DNA of 48,709 bases from Propionibacteriaceae bacterium (GTDB lineage Bacteria > Actinomycetota > Actinomycetes > Propionibacteriales > Propionibacteriaceae), in assembly GCA_031266665.1 (NCBI GenBank), contig JAISAO010000067.1, forward strand, positions 1-48,709, written 5' to 3'. The translations under genes and the position numbers were made by a program. This document shows, piece by piece, positions 1 through 7,929 of this stretch. Below the pieces are notes generated by a model. It was not told where the DNA came from. It saw only the letters and a list, made by a program, of their open reading frames with translations, and searched no databases. Within the stretch, counting starts at the first letter, position 1. Every line of letters begins with the position of its first letter.

Positions 1-726
1 AACGTCGACACGACCGACCCCGGCCACATCAAAGTCGACACCGAGCCGGGGGCCGACGTCGTGATCCACGACGACGACGGCAAGATCATCTGCCAGACCA
101 CGGCCGACGACCAAGGCCAGGCCGTCTGCGTCCCGGAGCCGGGCAAGACGCCCCAACCGGGCGATCAGATCACCGTCATCGTGACCGACGACGCCGGCAA
201 CAGCACCAGCAAGGTGGTCCGCATCATAGCGGTGACGGTGGCCGACAAGGAGATCGTCTTGCCGGAGGAGACCAGCCAGCAGGCCACGGGCCGTTACTTC
301 CAGCCCGGCGAACTTGTCCACGGCCGGTCCGTCTCAGCCGCGGGGGTCGAGACCGACCTGGGCTGGCGGACCGCCGACGCCGACGGCCAAGTGGTCTTCG
401 CCTGGACGGTGGCCGACGCCGACTCGTCCCTGGGCGGCCACACGGTCATCCTGACGGGCAACCATTCCGGTCCGGGCAAGGACACCTTCCAGGTCGTCCG
501 ACAAACGCCGACCCCGCCCGACACCACCGGGCCGCCGACGGGTCCGCCGTCGCAGAAGCCGCCGCCGGCCGGCAAGCCGCCCCTGGTGGCCACCGGCGCC
601 ACCGTCGGCCTCGGAATGGCGGCCGCGGCCGGCCTGGTGTTAACCGCCGGCCTCGCCCTGGTCGCAGTCGGCTGGCGCCGACGCCACCGCGACCAGGCTG
701 CGGCCCGCGCCCAGCACCAGGCCTAG
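1..726 (+). CDS. C-terminal part of a wall-anchored surface protein with Ig-like repeats (5' end outside window)
   Basis: The reading frame is open from base 1, so the gene begins upstream of the window and only about 241 codons are seen. The visible part is Asp/Thr/Gly-rich, like bacterial Ig-like adhesin domains (for example the stretch around DDAGNSTSKVVRI). It then passes into a Pro-rich linker, a motif LVATG, a hydrophobic helix of about 25 residues and an Arg-rich tail (WRRRHRD). That order is the layout of a sortase sorting signal; LVATG fits a relaxed LxxTG motif rather than LPxTG. Role inferred: a protein attached to the cell wall. Its TAG stop lies inside the CTAG end of the repeat element at 723-786, so the element may have replaced the original C-terminus. 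Confidence 0.75.
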   Translation, partial: NVDTTDPGHIKVDTEPGADVVIHDDDGKIICQTTADDQGQAVCVPEPGKTPQPGDQITVIVTDDAGNSTSKVVRIIAVTVADKEIVLPEETSQQATGRYFQPGELVHGRSVSAAGVETDLGWRTADADGQVVFAWTVADADSSLGGHTVILTGNHSGPGKDTFQVVRQTPTPPDTTGPPTGPPSQKPPPAGKPPLVATGATVGLGMAAAAGLVLTAGLALVAVGWRRRHRDQAAARAQHQA

Positions 727-786
727 ATGGTTAATTCCAAGGGCTGGGCGTGAGGACGAGCCCATGGCTTGGAATTAACCATCTAG
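723..786 (+). mobile_element. 64-bp deletion derivative of the miniature inverted-repeat element (copy A)
   Basis: The ends are perfect 19-bp inverted repeats, CTAGATGGTTAATTCCAAG and its complement. The full-length copies at 19609, 20836 and 40076 are 163 bp. This copy lacks exactly 99 bp lying between two direct CTGGGCG heptamers that are 99 bp apart in the full element, and it keeps one heptamer. Recombination or slippage between the heptamers explains the loss. Confidence 0.85.
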
Positions 787-811
787 CCCAAGGGCCGGCT
801 CGGCGCTGAAA

Positions 812-847
812 TTGAAGGGGGCTCCCGCCCGAGGGAGCCCCCTTCAA
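812..847. terminator. Perfect 15-bp stem hairpin, probable terminator
   Basis: The arms at 812-826 (TTGAAGGGGGCTCCC) and 833-847 are exact reverse complements around a 6-nt loop. It lies between the surface-protein gene and the TA pair. There is no long T-run, so it may act as a GC-type terminator or simply as an RNA processing hairpin. Confidence 0.6.
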
Positions 848-913
848 CCCATGTCCGTATCCACAGCGCTCGCGGAACCGAGGGAGACAAGGCGTGGGCG
901 GTATGATCCAGCC

Positions 914-1135
914 ATGGTTAGCCTGGCCCTCCAAGAGTCTCTCGAAGCGCTGACGCCGGCCGAGCGCGTGGCTGTCATCGATTTCCTCCAGCGCTCTCTC
1001 GTCGCCCGTGACACCGGGCTGACCGAGGCGGAGAAGGCGCTGGTCCGCCAACGTGACGCTGAATTGGAGGCCGACCCGTCCCTGGGCCTGACCTGGGCGG
1101 AACTCGACGCCAGACTGCAGTCCATTTGGGGATGA
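914..1135 (+). CDS. RelB/ParD-like antitoxin (addiction module protein family)
   Basis: This is a 73-residue acidic protein. It reads MVSLALQESLEALTPAERVA at the start, continues with a helix-rich segment and ends LTWAELDARLQSIWG. That pattern (ALxLspeERxxLixxLl near the N-terminus, tryptophan-rich end) matches the small 'addiction module component' antitoxins paired with ParE/RelE toxins. The ATG at 914 is chosen because the family starts directly before this helix; a longer frame upstream reads through the terminator hairpin. The stop overlaps the toxin start by 4 nt (ATGA), so the two are translationally coupled. Expected role: binds and neutralises the toxin and represses the operon. Family assignment is by pattern only. 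Confidence 0.8.
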   Translation: MVSLALQESLEALTPAERVAVIDFLQRSLVARDTGLTEAEKALVRQRDAELEADPSLGLTWAELDARLQSIWG

Positions 1136-1506
1136 GCCAGCGCCTCCGGTTCCATCCCGCCGTCGCGAGCGACCTGTCCGAGGCGGCGGATTATTACGCC
1201 CAGGCGGACCCTGATCTGCCGAGGCGGCTGCGCGCCGACCTGAGACAATCCCTCGATCTGGTAGAGGCTTTCCCATATCTCGGCGGCACGATCTTCGAGA
1301 TCTACCGGCACATCACTTTGCGCCGGTTCCCCCACCTGGCCGTCTATCGGATCAAGGGCGACGTCGTGAGGGTGCTCGCCGTCGTCCACACTCGTCGTGA
1401 TCCCGCCTGGATTCAGAACACGGTTCGGGGCCGGGAGCGCAGCCGCGCGGCCCAGGCTGCGACCACAGTGTTCCCGCCAGAACTAACGATGGGCGACCTG
1501 AGCTAA
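1132..1506 (+). CDS. ParE/RelE-superfamily toxin
   Basis: A 124-residue protein. The N-terminal helix-rich half (FHPAVASDLSEAADYYAQ) is followed by the strands RRFPHLAVYRI and VVRVLAVVHTRRDPAWI, the characteristic C-terminal sheet of ParE-type toxins. ATG at 1132 is preferred over the in-frame TTG at 1126 because it gives the usual ATGA overlap with the antitoxin. ParE proteins poison gyrase and RelE-like relatives cut mRNA; the sequence does not decide which applies. After the family end (about residue 95) there is a tail of about 28 residues with no recognisable motif, longer than usual. Confidence 0.82.
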   Translation: MSQRLRFHPAVASDLSEAADYYAQADPDLPRRLRADLRQSLDLVEAFPYLGGTIFEIYRHITLRRFPHLAVYRIKGDVVRVLAVVHTRRDPAWIQNTVRGRERSRAAQAATTVFPPELTMGDLS

Positions 1507-1524
1507 CCCACGACCCGGCCGAAA

Positions 1525-3222
1525 CTACCCGGGTCCGCTTGGGCCGCCCACACCCGGGGGCGGGGAGGGCTGATAGGCGGACGGCTGATAAGTGGGCGGC
1601 TGATAGGGGGACTGGGTAATGGGACCCGGCCCGGGGATCGGGCCCGTGACAGTCGGAGACGGCTGGTATGGGGACTGGGGAGCGGGACCCGGCGCCACGC
1701 CGGCCGGCCCGACGAACCCGGTCGGCCCGGGCGCCATCGCCCCTCCCGGCCCGGTTGGAGCGGTCGGAGCGGGCGTCGGGCGGACGATGACTCCGCCCAG
1801 GGCCGCCACCGGCACGATCTCGATCAGGTTGCACAAGCCGAGCGAGAAGCCGATAAAAAGACCACGTATAAAGTAGGCGGACCAGTTCGAGTAGGCTAAT
1901 TCGTAGAACAGATCTGACGCCAGTATCTCCCCCATGGCCAGTCGTCCGATGAAAGCGGTCGCCAACACGACCGGCAGGGCGACGAAGGCCTTGTTCGGCC
2001 GGCCGCGCAGCTTGAACCAGCCGGCGCAGGCCAAAGCGGCCAGCACCGCCGGTGTCAGCCATCCGCCCAGCGTCAGCAGGGTGTAGCTGTAGTAATCATC
2101 AGTTTGCGCCAGCGTCGGCCCGGCATAGATGATTCTCGATATGAACGGCAGGTCGGACAAGAGGGAGGCGGCGATCAGGCCGATGAACCAGGGGGCGGCG
2201 GCCCGCCAGGCCGCCCGACCCCTCACTACCAGCCAGGCCCCGCCGAGAGCGATGGCCAAACCAAGCAGATCGGCCAGAATTATCAGGATCCGATAGATGA
2301 TATTCGCCACGCCGCCATAAGCGTCGATGACGTCCCAGAGGATGAAATCGATCAATGACTGCGCCAGTCCGAAGAACACCCCCCCGACGAAGACTCCGGC
2401 CACCGCCACCACCACCGGGAGGGCTGGCGTCGCCCGCCCACCCCCGGCCGCTGAGGCGGCGGGCGAGACCGGACCGGGCGAGACCATCGGCCCGCCGCCG
2501 CCCCACGGCACCGGCCCCGCTTCGGGGATTGATGCCGCTCCGGGGATTGGTGCCGTCCCGGGGGCTGGTGCCGTCCCGGGGATTGGCGCCGTCCCGGGGA
2601 CTGGCCCTGCCGCTGGACCGGGCGACCCTGCGGGGACGGCCGGCCAGGGCGCTGTCACAGCGGCCGGCTGTGACACCGGCCCGGCGGCCTGGGGTGGAAC
2701 GGCCGGAGGGGGCGGCAGTGGCGGCGTGGCGACCTGCCTGGCCCGCCGCTCGGCCACGGCGGCCGCGACCGCCGGATCGCCCAGAGCCGCCAACCAGTCC
2801 AATAAACCCGGATAAGCCGCCGGATGCCCCGCCACCGCCACCCGCGACTCGGGATGGCTATAAGCCCACTGGGCCAAGGCGGCCGCTGGCATCGCCGGAT
2901 CCAACAGCGGGACCCCCGAACCGGCGACCGGCGTCGACTCGGCGGCGCCCGCTGTCCGTGGCTCTGGCCCGGTGCCGCCAGAACCGTCGCCCGGCGCAGC
3001 CCCGGCGGCCTCCGAGCTGTCAACCGGCGCAGTCCCGGCGGCGCCCGCTGTCTGTGGCGCAGTCCCGGCGGCGCCCGAACCGTCGACCGGCGCAGGCCCG
3101 GCGACGTCCGCTGTCTGTGACTCTGGCCCGGAAGCTTCGGTCACGGTGCCAGCTGCGGGACGAGGCTCGCCCCAGCCCGCGCCGTCCTCGGGACGGTTCC
3201 CGCCCCCATCAGCCTCAGCCAT
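1525..3222 (-). CDS. Proline/alanine-rich multi-spanning membrane protein with an LRV-like motif
   Basis: 565 residues from the ATG at 3222, which has a strong purine-rich site (AAGGGGG) 5 nt upstream. The N-terminal third is Ala/Gly/Pro/Ser low complexity. Around residues 130-180 is a compact helical segment (PAYPGLLDWLAALGDPAVAA) resembling the variant leucine-rich-repeat segment found at the N-termini of actinobacterial membrane proteins. A second proline-rich stretch holds four 18-bp DNA repeats. The middle has about five hydrophobic segments (such as VVVAVAGVFVGGVFFGLAQS), then a Pro/Tyr-rich C-terminus (QSPYQPPTYQPS). No catalytic motif is seen and the function is unknown. An LRV-type domain would suggest protein binding; this is inference. 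Confidence 0.75.
   Translation of the reverse strand: MAEADGGGNRPEDGAGWGEPRPAAGTVTEASGPESQTADVAGPAPVDGSGAAGTAPQTAGAAGTAPVDSSEAAGAAPGDGSGGTGPEPRTAGAAESTPVAGSGVPLLDPAMPAAALAQWAYSHPESRVAVAGHPAAYPGLLDWLAALGDPAVAAAVAERRARQVATPPLPPPPAVPPQAAGPVSQPAAVTAPWPAVPAGSPGPAAGPVPGTAPIPGTAPAPGTAPIPGAASIPEAGPVPWGGGGPMVSPGPVSPAASAAGGGRATPALPVVVAVAGVFVGGVFFGLAQSLIDFILWDVIDAYGGVANIIYRILIILADLLGLAIALGGAWLVVRGRAAWRAAAPWFIGLIAASLLSDLPFISRIIYAGPTLAQTDDYYSYTLLTLGGWLTPAVLAALACAGWFKLRGRPNKAFVALPVVLATAFIGRLAMGEILASDLFYELAYSNWSAYFIRGLFIGFSLGLCNLIEIVPVAALGGVIVRPTPAPTAPTGPGGAMAPGPTGFVGPAGVAPGPAPQSPYQPSPTVTGPIPGPGPITQSPYQPPTYQPSAYQPSPPPGVGGPSGPG
2528..2599. repeat. Four tandem 18-bp repeats inside the proline-rich membrane protein gene
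   Basis: Units start at 2528, 2546, 2564 and 2582 with consensus ATTGGTGCCGTCCCGGGG. The length is a multiple of three, so each unit encodes six residues (PGTAPI-like) on the minus strand and copy-number change would keep the frame. Confidence 0.85.
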
Positions 3223-3511
3223 GACAACCCCCTTCGCCTCTGGCCCGACCGACCGCCGGCCCCTTAAACCCCCATTCAAGCACTCCTCCACCGGCCCGGG
3301 CCAGAGGGGGGTTCATCACCCTCCCCCCAACCCGCCGCCGCCGACGCCGCCGCTCTGCTGGCGACAGCCCAGGCCCCACGGCCTCAGCGCCCCCGACGCC
3401 GCCTACCGGTCACTGGCCCAACGCCTGGGCCTGGCACGGGCCACCCTCGACGCCGCCTCGAAGCGGGCCGCCCGGGACAGCGCCGTGAGCGTCATCCCCC
3501 GACCGCGCGCG

Positions 3512-4237
3512 TCACGGGGCGAGGCCGTTTCCCGAGGGCGAATCCGGGCCGGCGGAGGCCCGGTTGGTCTGGGACCAGTGGTACATGGCGATGGCGGCGG
3601 CGGCCCCGGCGTTGAGGGAACGAGTCGAGCCATATTGGCCGATGGCCACGACCTGGGCGCAGGCCGCCAAGGCCTCGTCGGTCAGCCCCGGCCCCTCGGA
3701 GCCGAACAGCAGGCAGCACGACCAGGGCAGCCGGGTGGTCTCCAAGTGGTCGGCGCCGGGGACGTTGTCAACGCCGATCAGCGGCGTCGATCCGAGGGCG
3801 GCCCGCAGGGAGGCGACGTCTAGGTGGTGCTGGAGGTGGAGGTAGCGGTCGGTCACCATCGCGCCCCGCCGGTTCCAGCGCCGCCGACCCAGGATGTGGA
3901 GGGCGGCGACGTTGAAGGCGTTGGCGGTGCGCACGATCGAGCCGATGTTGAAGTCGTGCTCCCAATTCTGGATCGCCACCTGGAGGCCGGCGCGGCGCGA
4001 GTCGAGGTCGGCCACGATGGCCGCGACGGTCCAATAGCGGTAGCGGTCGATGACATTGCGCCGGTCGTCGGCCGCCAACAGGGCGGGATCGAGGCGGGGA
4101 TCGGGGGGCCGCGGCCCGACCCAGGGGCCGACGCCGACCGTCGGCGCTGTGGGGTCGTCCGGCGCCTGCGGCCACTCCTGGTCCGCCCCCGCCGGGGCCT
4201 CCTTGGTCACGGCTTCCCCGCCCGGCTCGGCCGTCAT
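3512..4237 (-). CDS. TrmH/SpoU-family RNA 2'-O-methyltransferase
   Basis: 241 residues. All three SPOUT signatures are visible: motif 1 NIGSIVRTANAFNVAALHIL, motif 2 CCLLFGSEGPGLTDEAL and motif 3 GQYGSTRSLNAGAAAAIAMY. These form the knotted SAM-binding site; the Arg of motif 1 and the Ser/Asn of motif 3 are the usual catalytic residues. The N-terminal ~60 residues are Pro/Asp-rich and probably disordered. The expected reaction is methylation of a ribose 2'-OH in tRNA or rRNA; the exact target cannot be told. The start overlaps the end of the dedA-like gene (ATGA), so both are probably one transcript read leftwards. Confidence 0.88.
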   Translation of the reverse strand: MTAEPGGEAVTKEAPAGADQEWPQAPDDPTAPTVGVGPWVGPRPPDPRLDPALLAADDRRNVIDRYRYWTVAAIVADLDSRRAGLQVAIQNWEHDFNIGSIVRTANAFNVAALHILGRRRWNRRGAMVTDRYLHLQHHLDVASLRAALGSTPLIGVDNVPGADHLETTRLPWSCCLLFGSEGPGLTDEALAACAQVVAIGQYGSTRSLNAGAAAAIAMYHWSQTNRASAGPDSPSGNGLAP

Positions 4238-4944
4238 CGCCCGGACGGCTCCCCAGAAGCCGCGTCGGCGGCGGACCGGGCCTTGGCCCGGCGGTGTTTG
4301 AGATATTCCCAGGCCATCGGCAAGAGCGAGACCAAGACGATCAAGACGACGGCGGCCTCGAAATTATTCTTGATCACGGGGATGTCGCCCAGCAGATAGC
4401 CGGCGGTCACGATCAAGATCACCCAGAGCACGCCCCCGACCGCCGTGTAGGCGATGAAACGCCGCCACGGCATCCGGCCGACGCCGGCGATCAAGGTGAC
4501 GAAGGTCCGCACCAGGGGCACGAAACGGGCCAGGATCAAGGCTTTGGAGCCGTGCCGGTCGAAGAAGGCGTGGGTCCGGTCGACGTGCTTGGGATCGAGG
4601 ATCTTGCCCCACAGGCCGGGTCGGGGTTTGAACAGGGGCGGGCCGACGGCCCGGCCGATCCAATAGCCGGAGACATTGCCCAAAACGGCGGCCACGATCA
4701 AGACGCCGGCCACGATCAGGCCGGTTTGGAGCGGGGAGCCGAAACGGATCGTGCCCAGGGCGGTGAACATGCCGACGGCGAATAACAGCGAGTCGCCGGG
4801 CAGGATGGAGAAGATGCCGCACTCGGCGAAAATGATCAGCGCCACGCCCCACAGCGCCCAATTGCCCATGGCATCGATCAGGTATTCGGCGTTGAGCCAG
4901 TCCGTCAGGTCGAGCGGGATCGGGCCGAGGGCGGGAAAGAGCAC
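4234..4944 (-). CDS. DedA-family membrane protein
   Basis: 236 residues from the GTG at 4944. DedA/SNARE-associated features are clear: FAECGIFSILPGDSLLFAVG in the first third, then FVPLVRTFVTLIAGVGRMPW and a C-terminal helix (VLWVILIVTAGYLLGD). Several hydrophobic segments fit a polytopic protein. The family is linked to undecaprenyl-phosphate or phospholipid flipping and membrane homeostasis. A longer open frame reaches 5184, but its extra residues are Arg/Pro-rich and non-family-like. The start at 4944 is also supported by a TACCCT box exactly 6 nt upstream, consistent with a leaderless mRNA. It lies divergent to the SepX-like gene and overlaps the methyltransferase gene by 4 nt. Confidence 0.85.
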   Translation of the reverse strand: MLFPALGPIPLDLTDWLNAEYLIDAMGNWALWGVALIIFAECGIFSILPGDSLLFAVGMFTALGTIRFGSPLQTGLIVAGVLIVAAVLGNVSGYWIGRAVGPPLFKPRPGLWGKILDPKHVDRTHAFFDRHGSKALILARFVPLVRTFVTLIAGVGRMPWRRFIAYTAVGGVLWVILIVTAGYLLGDIPVIKNNFEAAVVLIVLVSLLPMAWEYLKHRRAKARSAADAASGEPSGR

Positions 4945-4950
4945 CGCACC

Positions 4951-4956
4951 AGGGTA
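4951..4956 (-). promoter_or_regulatory. Putative -10 box (TACCCT) of leaderless dedA-like mRNA
   Basis: On the minus strand TACCCT is followed by six bases and then the GTG start. The same box-to-start geometry recurs at five other genes in the window. No convincing -35 box is seen. Confidence 0.45.
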
Positions 4957-5087
4957 GCCGAGTTCGCGGCCGTGCCGCCGGGCCGAGCCGGGCCGGATCG
5001 GGTCGGGAGGGCCGGCGACGGCGGCGGGACCGACCACTAGTCGCGTCGGGAGCGGCGTGCCTGGCCCATCGGCGGGCCGAGACGCCG

Positions 5088-5093
5088 TAGCTT
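5088..5093 (+). promoter_or_regulatory. Putative -10 box (TAGCTT) of leaderless sepX-like mRNA
   Basis: TAGCTT is followed by GGCCGG and then the GTG start at 5100. There is no Shine-Dalgarno sequence, so a leaderless transcript is the simplest reading. Confidence 0.5.
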
Positions 5094-5099
5094 GGCCGG

Positions 5100-5864
5100 G
5101 TGGACACCACTGGCCTGATTTTCGTCGCCCTGATCGTGGCCTGGCTGATCTATCTCGTGCCCCGGCACCTGGCCCGGCGGACACCGGCCGCGCCGCCCGA
5201 ATTGGTGTTGCCGGCTCCGACGGAGCTGACCGTGACGCTGCATCACGGCGCCCCGGCGGAGGCGGCCCAGGACGAGAACGAGGGGCCGACCGCCGACGAA
5301 TGGCTCGACTCGTTGTTCGACCTGCCGGTGTCGACCGAGCTGACCCGCCGGGCCCAGCGTCACGCCCTGGCCCGGCTGGCCCGCCGCGCCGACGCCGCCC
5401 GCCGCCACTCCCTGATGGCCGGGCTGGCGGCCCAAGTGGTGGCGCTGACGTTGTGGCTGGCCGGCCTGACGAGTTGGATCACGCCGGTCGCGACCGTCGG
5501 CGTCCTGCTGGTCGGCCTGGGACTGCTGCGTTGGAGCACGGTCCGTGGCCGGCGCAAGCTCGAGGCCCTGGCCCGCGCCATCGACCAGTGCCAGGACGAG
5601 ACCACCGTCGACATCTACATCGAGACGTCGCTCAGCGTCGAGGTCGAGCGCGAGGACTCGGTCGACCTCTCCCAGGCCGTCGCCCAGCCCGAACTCTCCT
5701 TGTGGGACCCGTTGCCGGTGCCGGCCGCCACCTACGTCTCCCGGCCGATGGCCCCGCGCACCATCCGCACCATCGACCTGGCCGCGCCGCCCGCCGTCCA
5801 GCCGGCCGTCATCACGGCCGAGGCCGCGACCGACACCGCCGGCGAGGTCTCGGAAGCCATCTGA
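5100..5864 (+). CDS. SepX/GlpR-like actinobacterial membrane division protein
   Basis: 254 residues. A hydrophobic N-terminal helix (LIFVALIVAWLIYLVPRHLA) is followed by a basic patch, an acidic linker, then an Arg/Ala-rich helix (RRAQRHALARLARRADAARR) and two further membrane segments near residues 101-142. The rest is a soluble acidic tail. This order (one TM, ~90-residue linker, basic helix, TM pair) matches the actinobacterial GlpR/SepX family, which in Streptomyces is a membrane partner of the division machinery. Assignment is from architecture, since the family has no catalytic motif. The start is the GTG at 5100, six nt after a TAGCTT box. It is divergent to the dedA-like gene. Confidence 0.65.
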   Translation: MDTTGLIFVALIVAWLIYLVPRHLARRTPAAPPELVLPAPTELTVTLHHGAPAEAAQDENEGPTADEWLDSLFDLPVSTELTRRAQRHALARLARRADAARRHSLMAGLAAQVVALTLWLAGLTSWITPVATVGVLLVGLGLLRWSTVRGRRKLEALARAIDQCQDETTVDIYIETSLSVEVEREDSVDLSQAVAQPELSLWDPLPVPAATYVSRPMAPRTIRTIDLAAPPAVQPAVITAEAATDTAGEVSEAI

Positions 5865-5900
5865 GCCGCACCGTCCAGCCGGCGTTGATGTCACGGGCTG

Positions 5901-5931
5901 ACCGAGATTCCAGATCGAGTCCGGGATGACG
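5901..5931. repeat. REP-like intergenic palindrome (copy 1)
   Basis: The core TCCGGGATGACG at 5920-5931, preceded by an imperfect inverted arm, recurs with variation at 7751-7775, 39908-39933 and 42143-42154. All four copies are between genes. Confidence 0.5.
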
Positions 5932-5983
5932 ACCGCTGACGGCGCCCTGGTCGCGGCCGGCCGTCAAGAGGGCGGGGTGTGGG

Positions 5984-7672
5984 ATGATCGGGGCCATGGG
6001 TCACGGCCGACAGGGCCTTCGGGCGCTGCTCGTCGGCGGCGCACTGGTCGTCGGACTGGCGGCCTGCGACCAACCCGTGATTCCGGTGAACGACCCGACC
6101 GTCAGCCCCACCAGCCCCGCCTCGGCCGAGCCGGTGGCCGGGATCAACCAGCGCCAGCGCTCGGAATTGGCGACGGGCGGCGACTTCCGGCTCGGCCTGA
6201 CCACTTGGACCGAGGACTGGAACCCCTGGACCCAAGAGTTGTCGGACCAGCTTGAACTGGTGTTGGCAGCGCTGCGGCCACGGCTGTTCGAGATCGACGC
6301 CGGCGGCACCCTGACGCCCAACCCGGATTGGCTGGACGGCCCGCCGGAGGTCGCCTGGCAGCCGGACACAGCTGTGACCTACCACCTCAACCCCCAGGCC
6401 CGCTGGGGCGACGGCCAGCCGGTGACGGCGGCGGACTTCGAGGCCACCTGGCGGGACTGCGCCGCCGCGCGGGGAGACTGCGCCGACCGGGGTTTCGACC
6501 GGGTGCGGGCGGTGACGGCGGGAGCGGGCGCCCATGACGTGGTGGTGACCTATGACGGCGTCTATGTCGACTGGCCCTTCACCTTCATCGACGGCCCGGC
6601 CCGGGCCGGCTCGGCGACGGTCGCCTGGACAAGGTTGGCGGACCACCAGGAGTGGACCGCCGGCCCCTATGTCGTGGCCGCGGCCGACGCCAGTGGGCAC
6701 AGCCTGGAACTGATCCCCAACCGGCTGTGGTGGGGCCAGCCGGCCCTGCTGGACACGGTGACGGTCAGTCAGGTCGACCCGACGGTGGCGGCGGAGTTGT
6801 TCACGGCCGGACTGCTGGACACCTGGCCGCTGGAACTCGACCCCGCCCGCCACAGCGCCGCCGCCCAATTGGAGGGGGTCCAGATCCGACGGTCGGAGGG
6901 GTCGCGCTGGCGCCTGTTGGCCGTCGGCCAAGCCGGCCCGCTGGCCGACCGACGGGCGCGCCGAGGGATCATCCTGGGCTTGGACCGGGCGCTGATCGGC
7001 CAGGCCGACCTCCCCGGGATCGGCTGGCGGCCCACCACCTTGGGCAACTTGGTTTGGCAACCGGGGCAGGTCTCCTACAGCGATCAGGTGGCGGCGGCCG
7101 GGTTGGAGCACGACCCCCAGGCGGCCGCCGCCGCCCTCGACGCCGCCGGTTGGAGGCTGGGCGAGGACGGCTGGCGCCAACGGGACGGCCAGCCTCTGGA
7201 ACTGGTCTTCCTGGTCGACCCGGACGACCCGCTGAGCCAGAGCGAGGCTTTGCAGGTGGCGGCCCAGTTGCGCGACTTGGGCGTGGCCGTGACGCTGACC
7301 GAGCCCCAGTCCCACGAGGCTTTCGCGGCGGCCTGGGCGGCGGGCGACTTCGACCTGGCCGGCCAGGGGTGGAACAACCAGTTGCAACCGGCCCTGAGCC
7401 TGGCCCAAGGCTTCGTCACGGGCGCGGCCGGCAACGTCGGCGGTTACTCCAACGCGGTGGTCGACGCCGACCTCGAGTCGGCCGCCCGCAACCAGAACAG
7501 CGCCGCCCGCGCCCGTCTGCTGGCGGCGGCGGCCGCGACCCTGGCGGCCGATGTGGCGGCCATCCCGCTCTACGTCTTGCCCGAGACCTGGGCCACGGAC
7601 TCGACCCTGGCCAATTTCGGCCCCAGCGGCCTGGCCACGCTGCGCTGGCAGGACGTCGGCTTCACCCGTTGA
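5984..7672 (+). CDS. ABC transporter solute-binding lipoprotein, family 5 (peptide/nickel type)
   Basis: 562 residues. The signal peptide ends in a lipobox (GLAAC), so Cys becomes the lipidated N-terminus outside the membrane. The mature part has the SBP_bac_5 pattern: FRLGLTTWTEDWNPWTQELS, the signature region VTYHLNPQARWGDGQPVTAADF, a middle lobe (AGPYVVAAADASGHSLELIP with NRLWWGQ), and late segments QVAAQLRDLGVAVTL and IPLYVLPETWATDS. The expected ligand is an oligopeptide or similar. No permease or ATPase gene is adjacent, so it is an orphan binding protein here. The ATG at 5984 is preferred because GGGG lies about 7 nt upstream; ATG at 5996 is the alternative. Confidence 0.88.
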   Translation: MIGAMGHGRQGLRALLVGGALVVGLAACDQPVIPVNDPTVSPTSPASAEPVAGINQRQRSELATGGDFRLGLTTWTEDWNPWTQELSDQLELVLAALRPRLFEIDAGGTLTPNPDWLDGPPEVAWQPDTAVTYHLNPQARWGDGQPVTAADFEATWRDCAAARGDCADRGFDRVRAVTAGAGAHDVVVTYDGVYVDWPFTFIDGPARAGSATVAWTRLADHQEWTAGPYVVAAADASGHSLELIPNRLWWGQPALLDTVTVSQVDPTVAAELFTAGLLDTWPLELDPARHSAAAQLEGVQIRRSEGSRWRLLAVGQAGPLADRRARRGIILGLDRALIGQADLPGIGWRPTTLGNLVWQPGQVSYSDQVAAAGLEHDPQAAAAALDAAGWRLGEDGWRQRDGQPLELVFLVDPDDPLSQSEALQVAAQLRDLGVAVTLTEPQSHEAFAAAWAAGDFDLAGQGWNNQLQPALSLAQGFVTGAAGNVGGYSNAVVDADLESAARNQNSAARARLLAAAAATLAADVAAIPLYVLPETWATDSTLANFGPSGLATLRWQDVGFTR

Positions 7673-7750
7673 GTTGCAGCTAAAACGTCGAATCAGATAA
7701 ATCGGGTTCGTGGAGGTTTATTCGTGGACTTTATTCACGGGCTGGTCAAA

Positions 7751-7775
7751 ATCCCGGATGGAGTCCGGGATGATG
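7751..7775. repeat. REP-like intergenic palindrome (copy 2)
   Basis: ATCCCGGA at 7751-7758 and TCCGGGAT at 7764-7771 form an 8-bp stem with a 5-nt loop, followed by GATG. It shares its core with the copies at 5901, 39908 and 42143. Confidence 0.55.
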
Positions 7776-7892
7776 CCCTAATGTTATGGCGGGCGTCGCC
7801 GTCCGGGCACGAGCCGGCCGTGAATAACATGAGCCGGCCGTGAATGAATCGCCCGGGCGGAGGGCTCGGCGGGTGGAGGAGAGAGGGAACAC

Positions 7893-7929
7893 GGTGGTGG
7901 GTCCCTCACTAGAAGAGGGACCCACCACC
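7893..7929. terminator. Perfect 15-bp stem hairpin in the intergenic stretch
   Basis: GGTGGTGGGTCCCTC (7893-7907) pairs exactly with 7915-7929 around a 7-nt loop ACTAGAA. It may be the terminator of the solute-binding gene, although it is 220 bp past its stop, or the core of a structured RNA. There is no T-run on either strand. Confidence 0.5.

Noticed and set aside
2355-3224. Plus-strand frame of 289 codons rich in Arg/Pro
   Set aside because: Out-of-frame reading opposite the low-complexity part of the membrane protein gene, which has a good ribosome site and membrane helices on the minus strand.
4945-5184. Longer start for the dedA-like gene
   Set aside because: The extra 80 residues are Arg/Pro/Gly-rich, unlike the family, and would overlap the divergent gene and its promoter.
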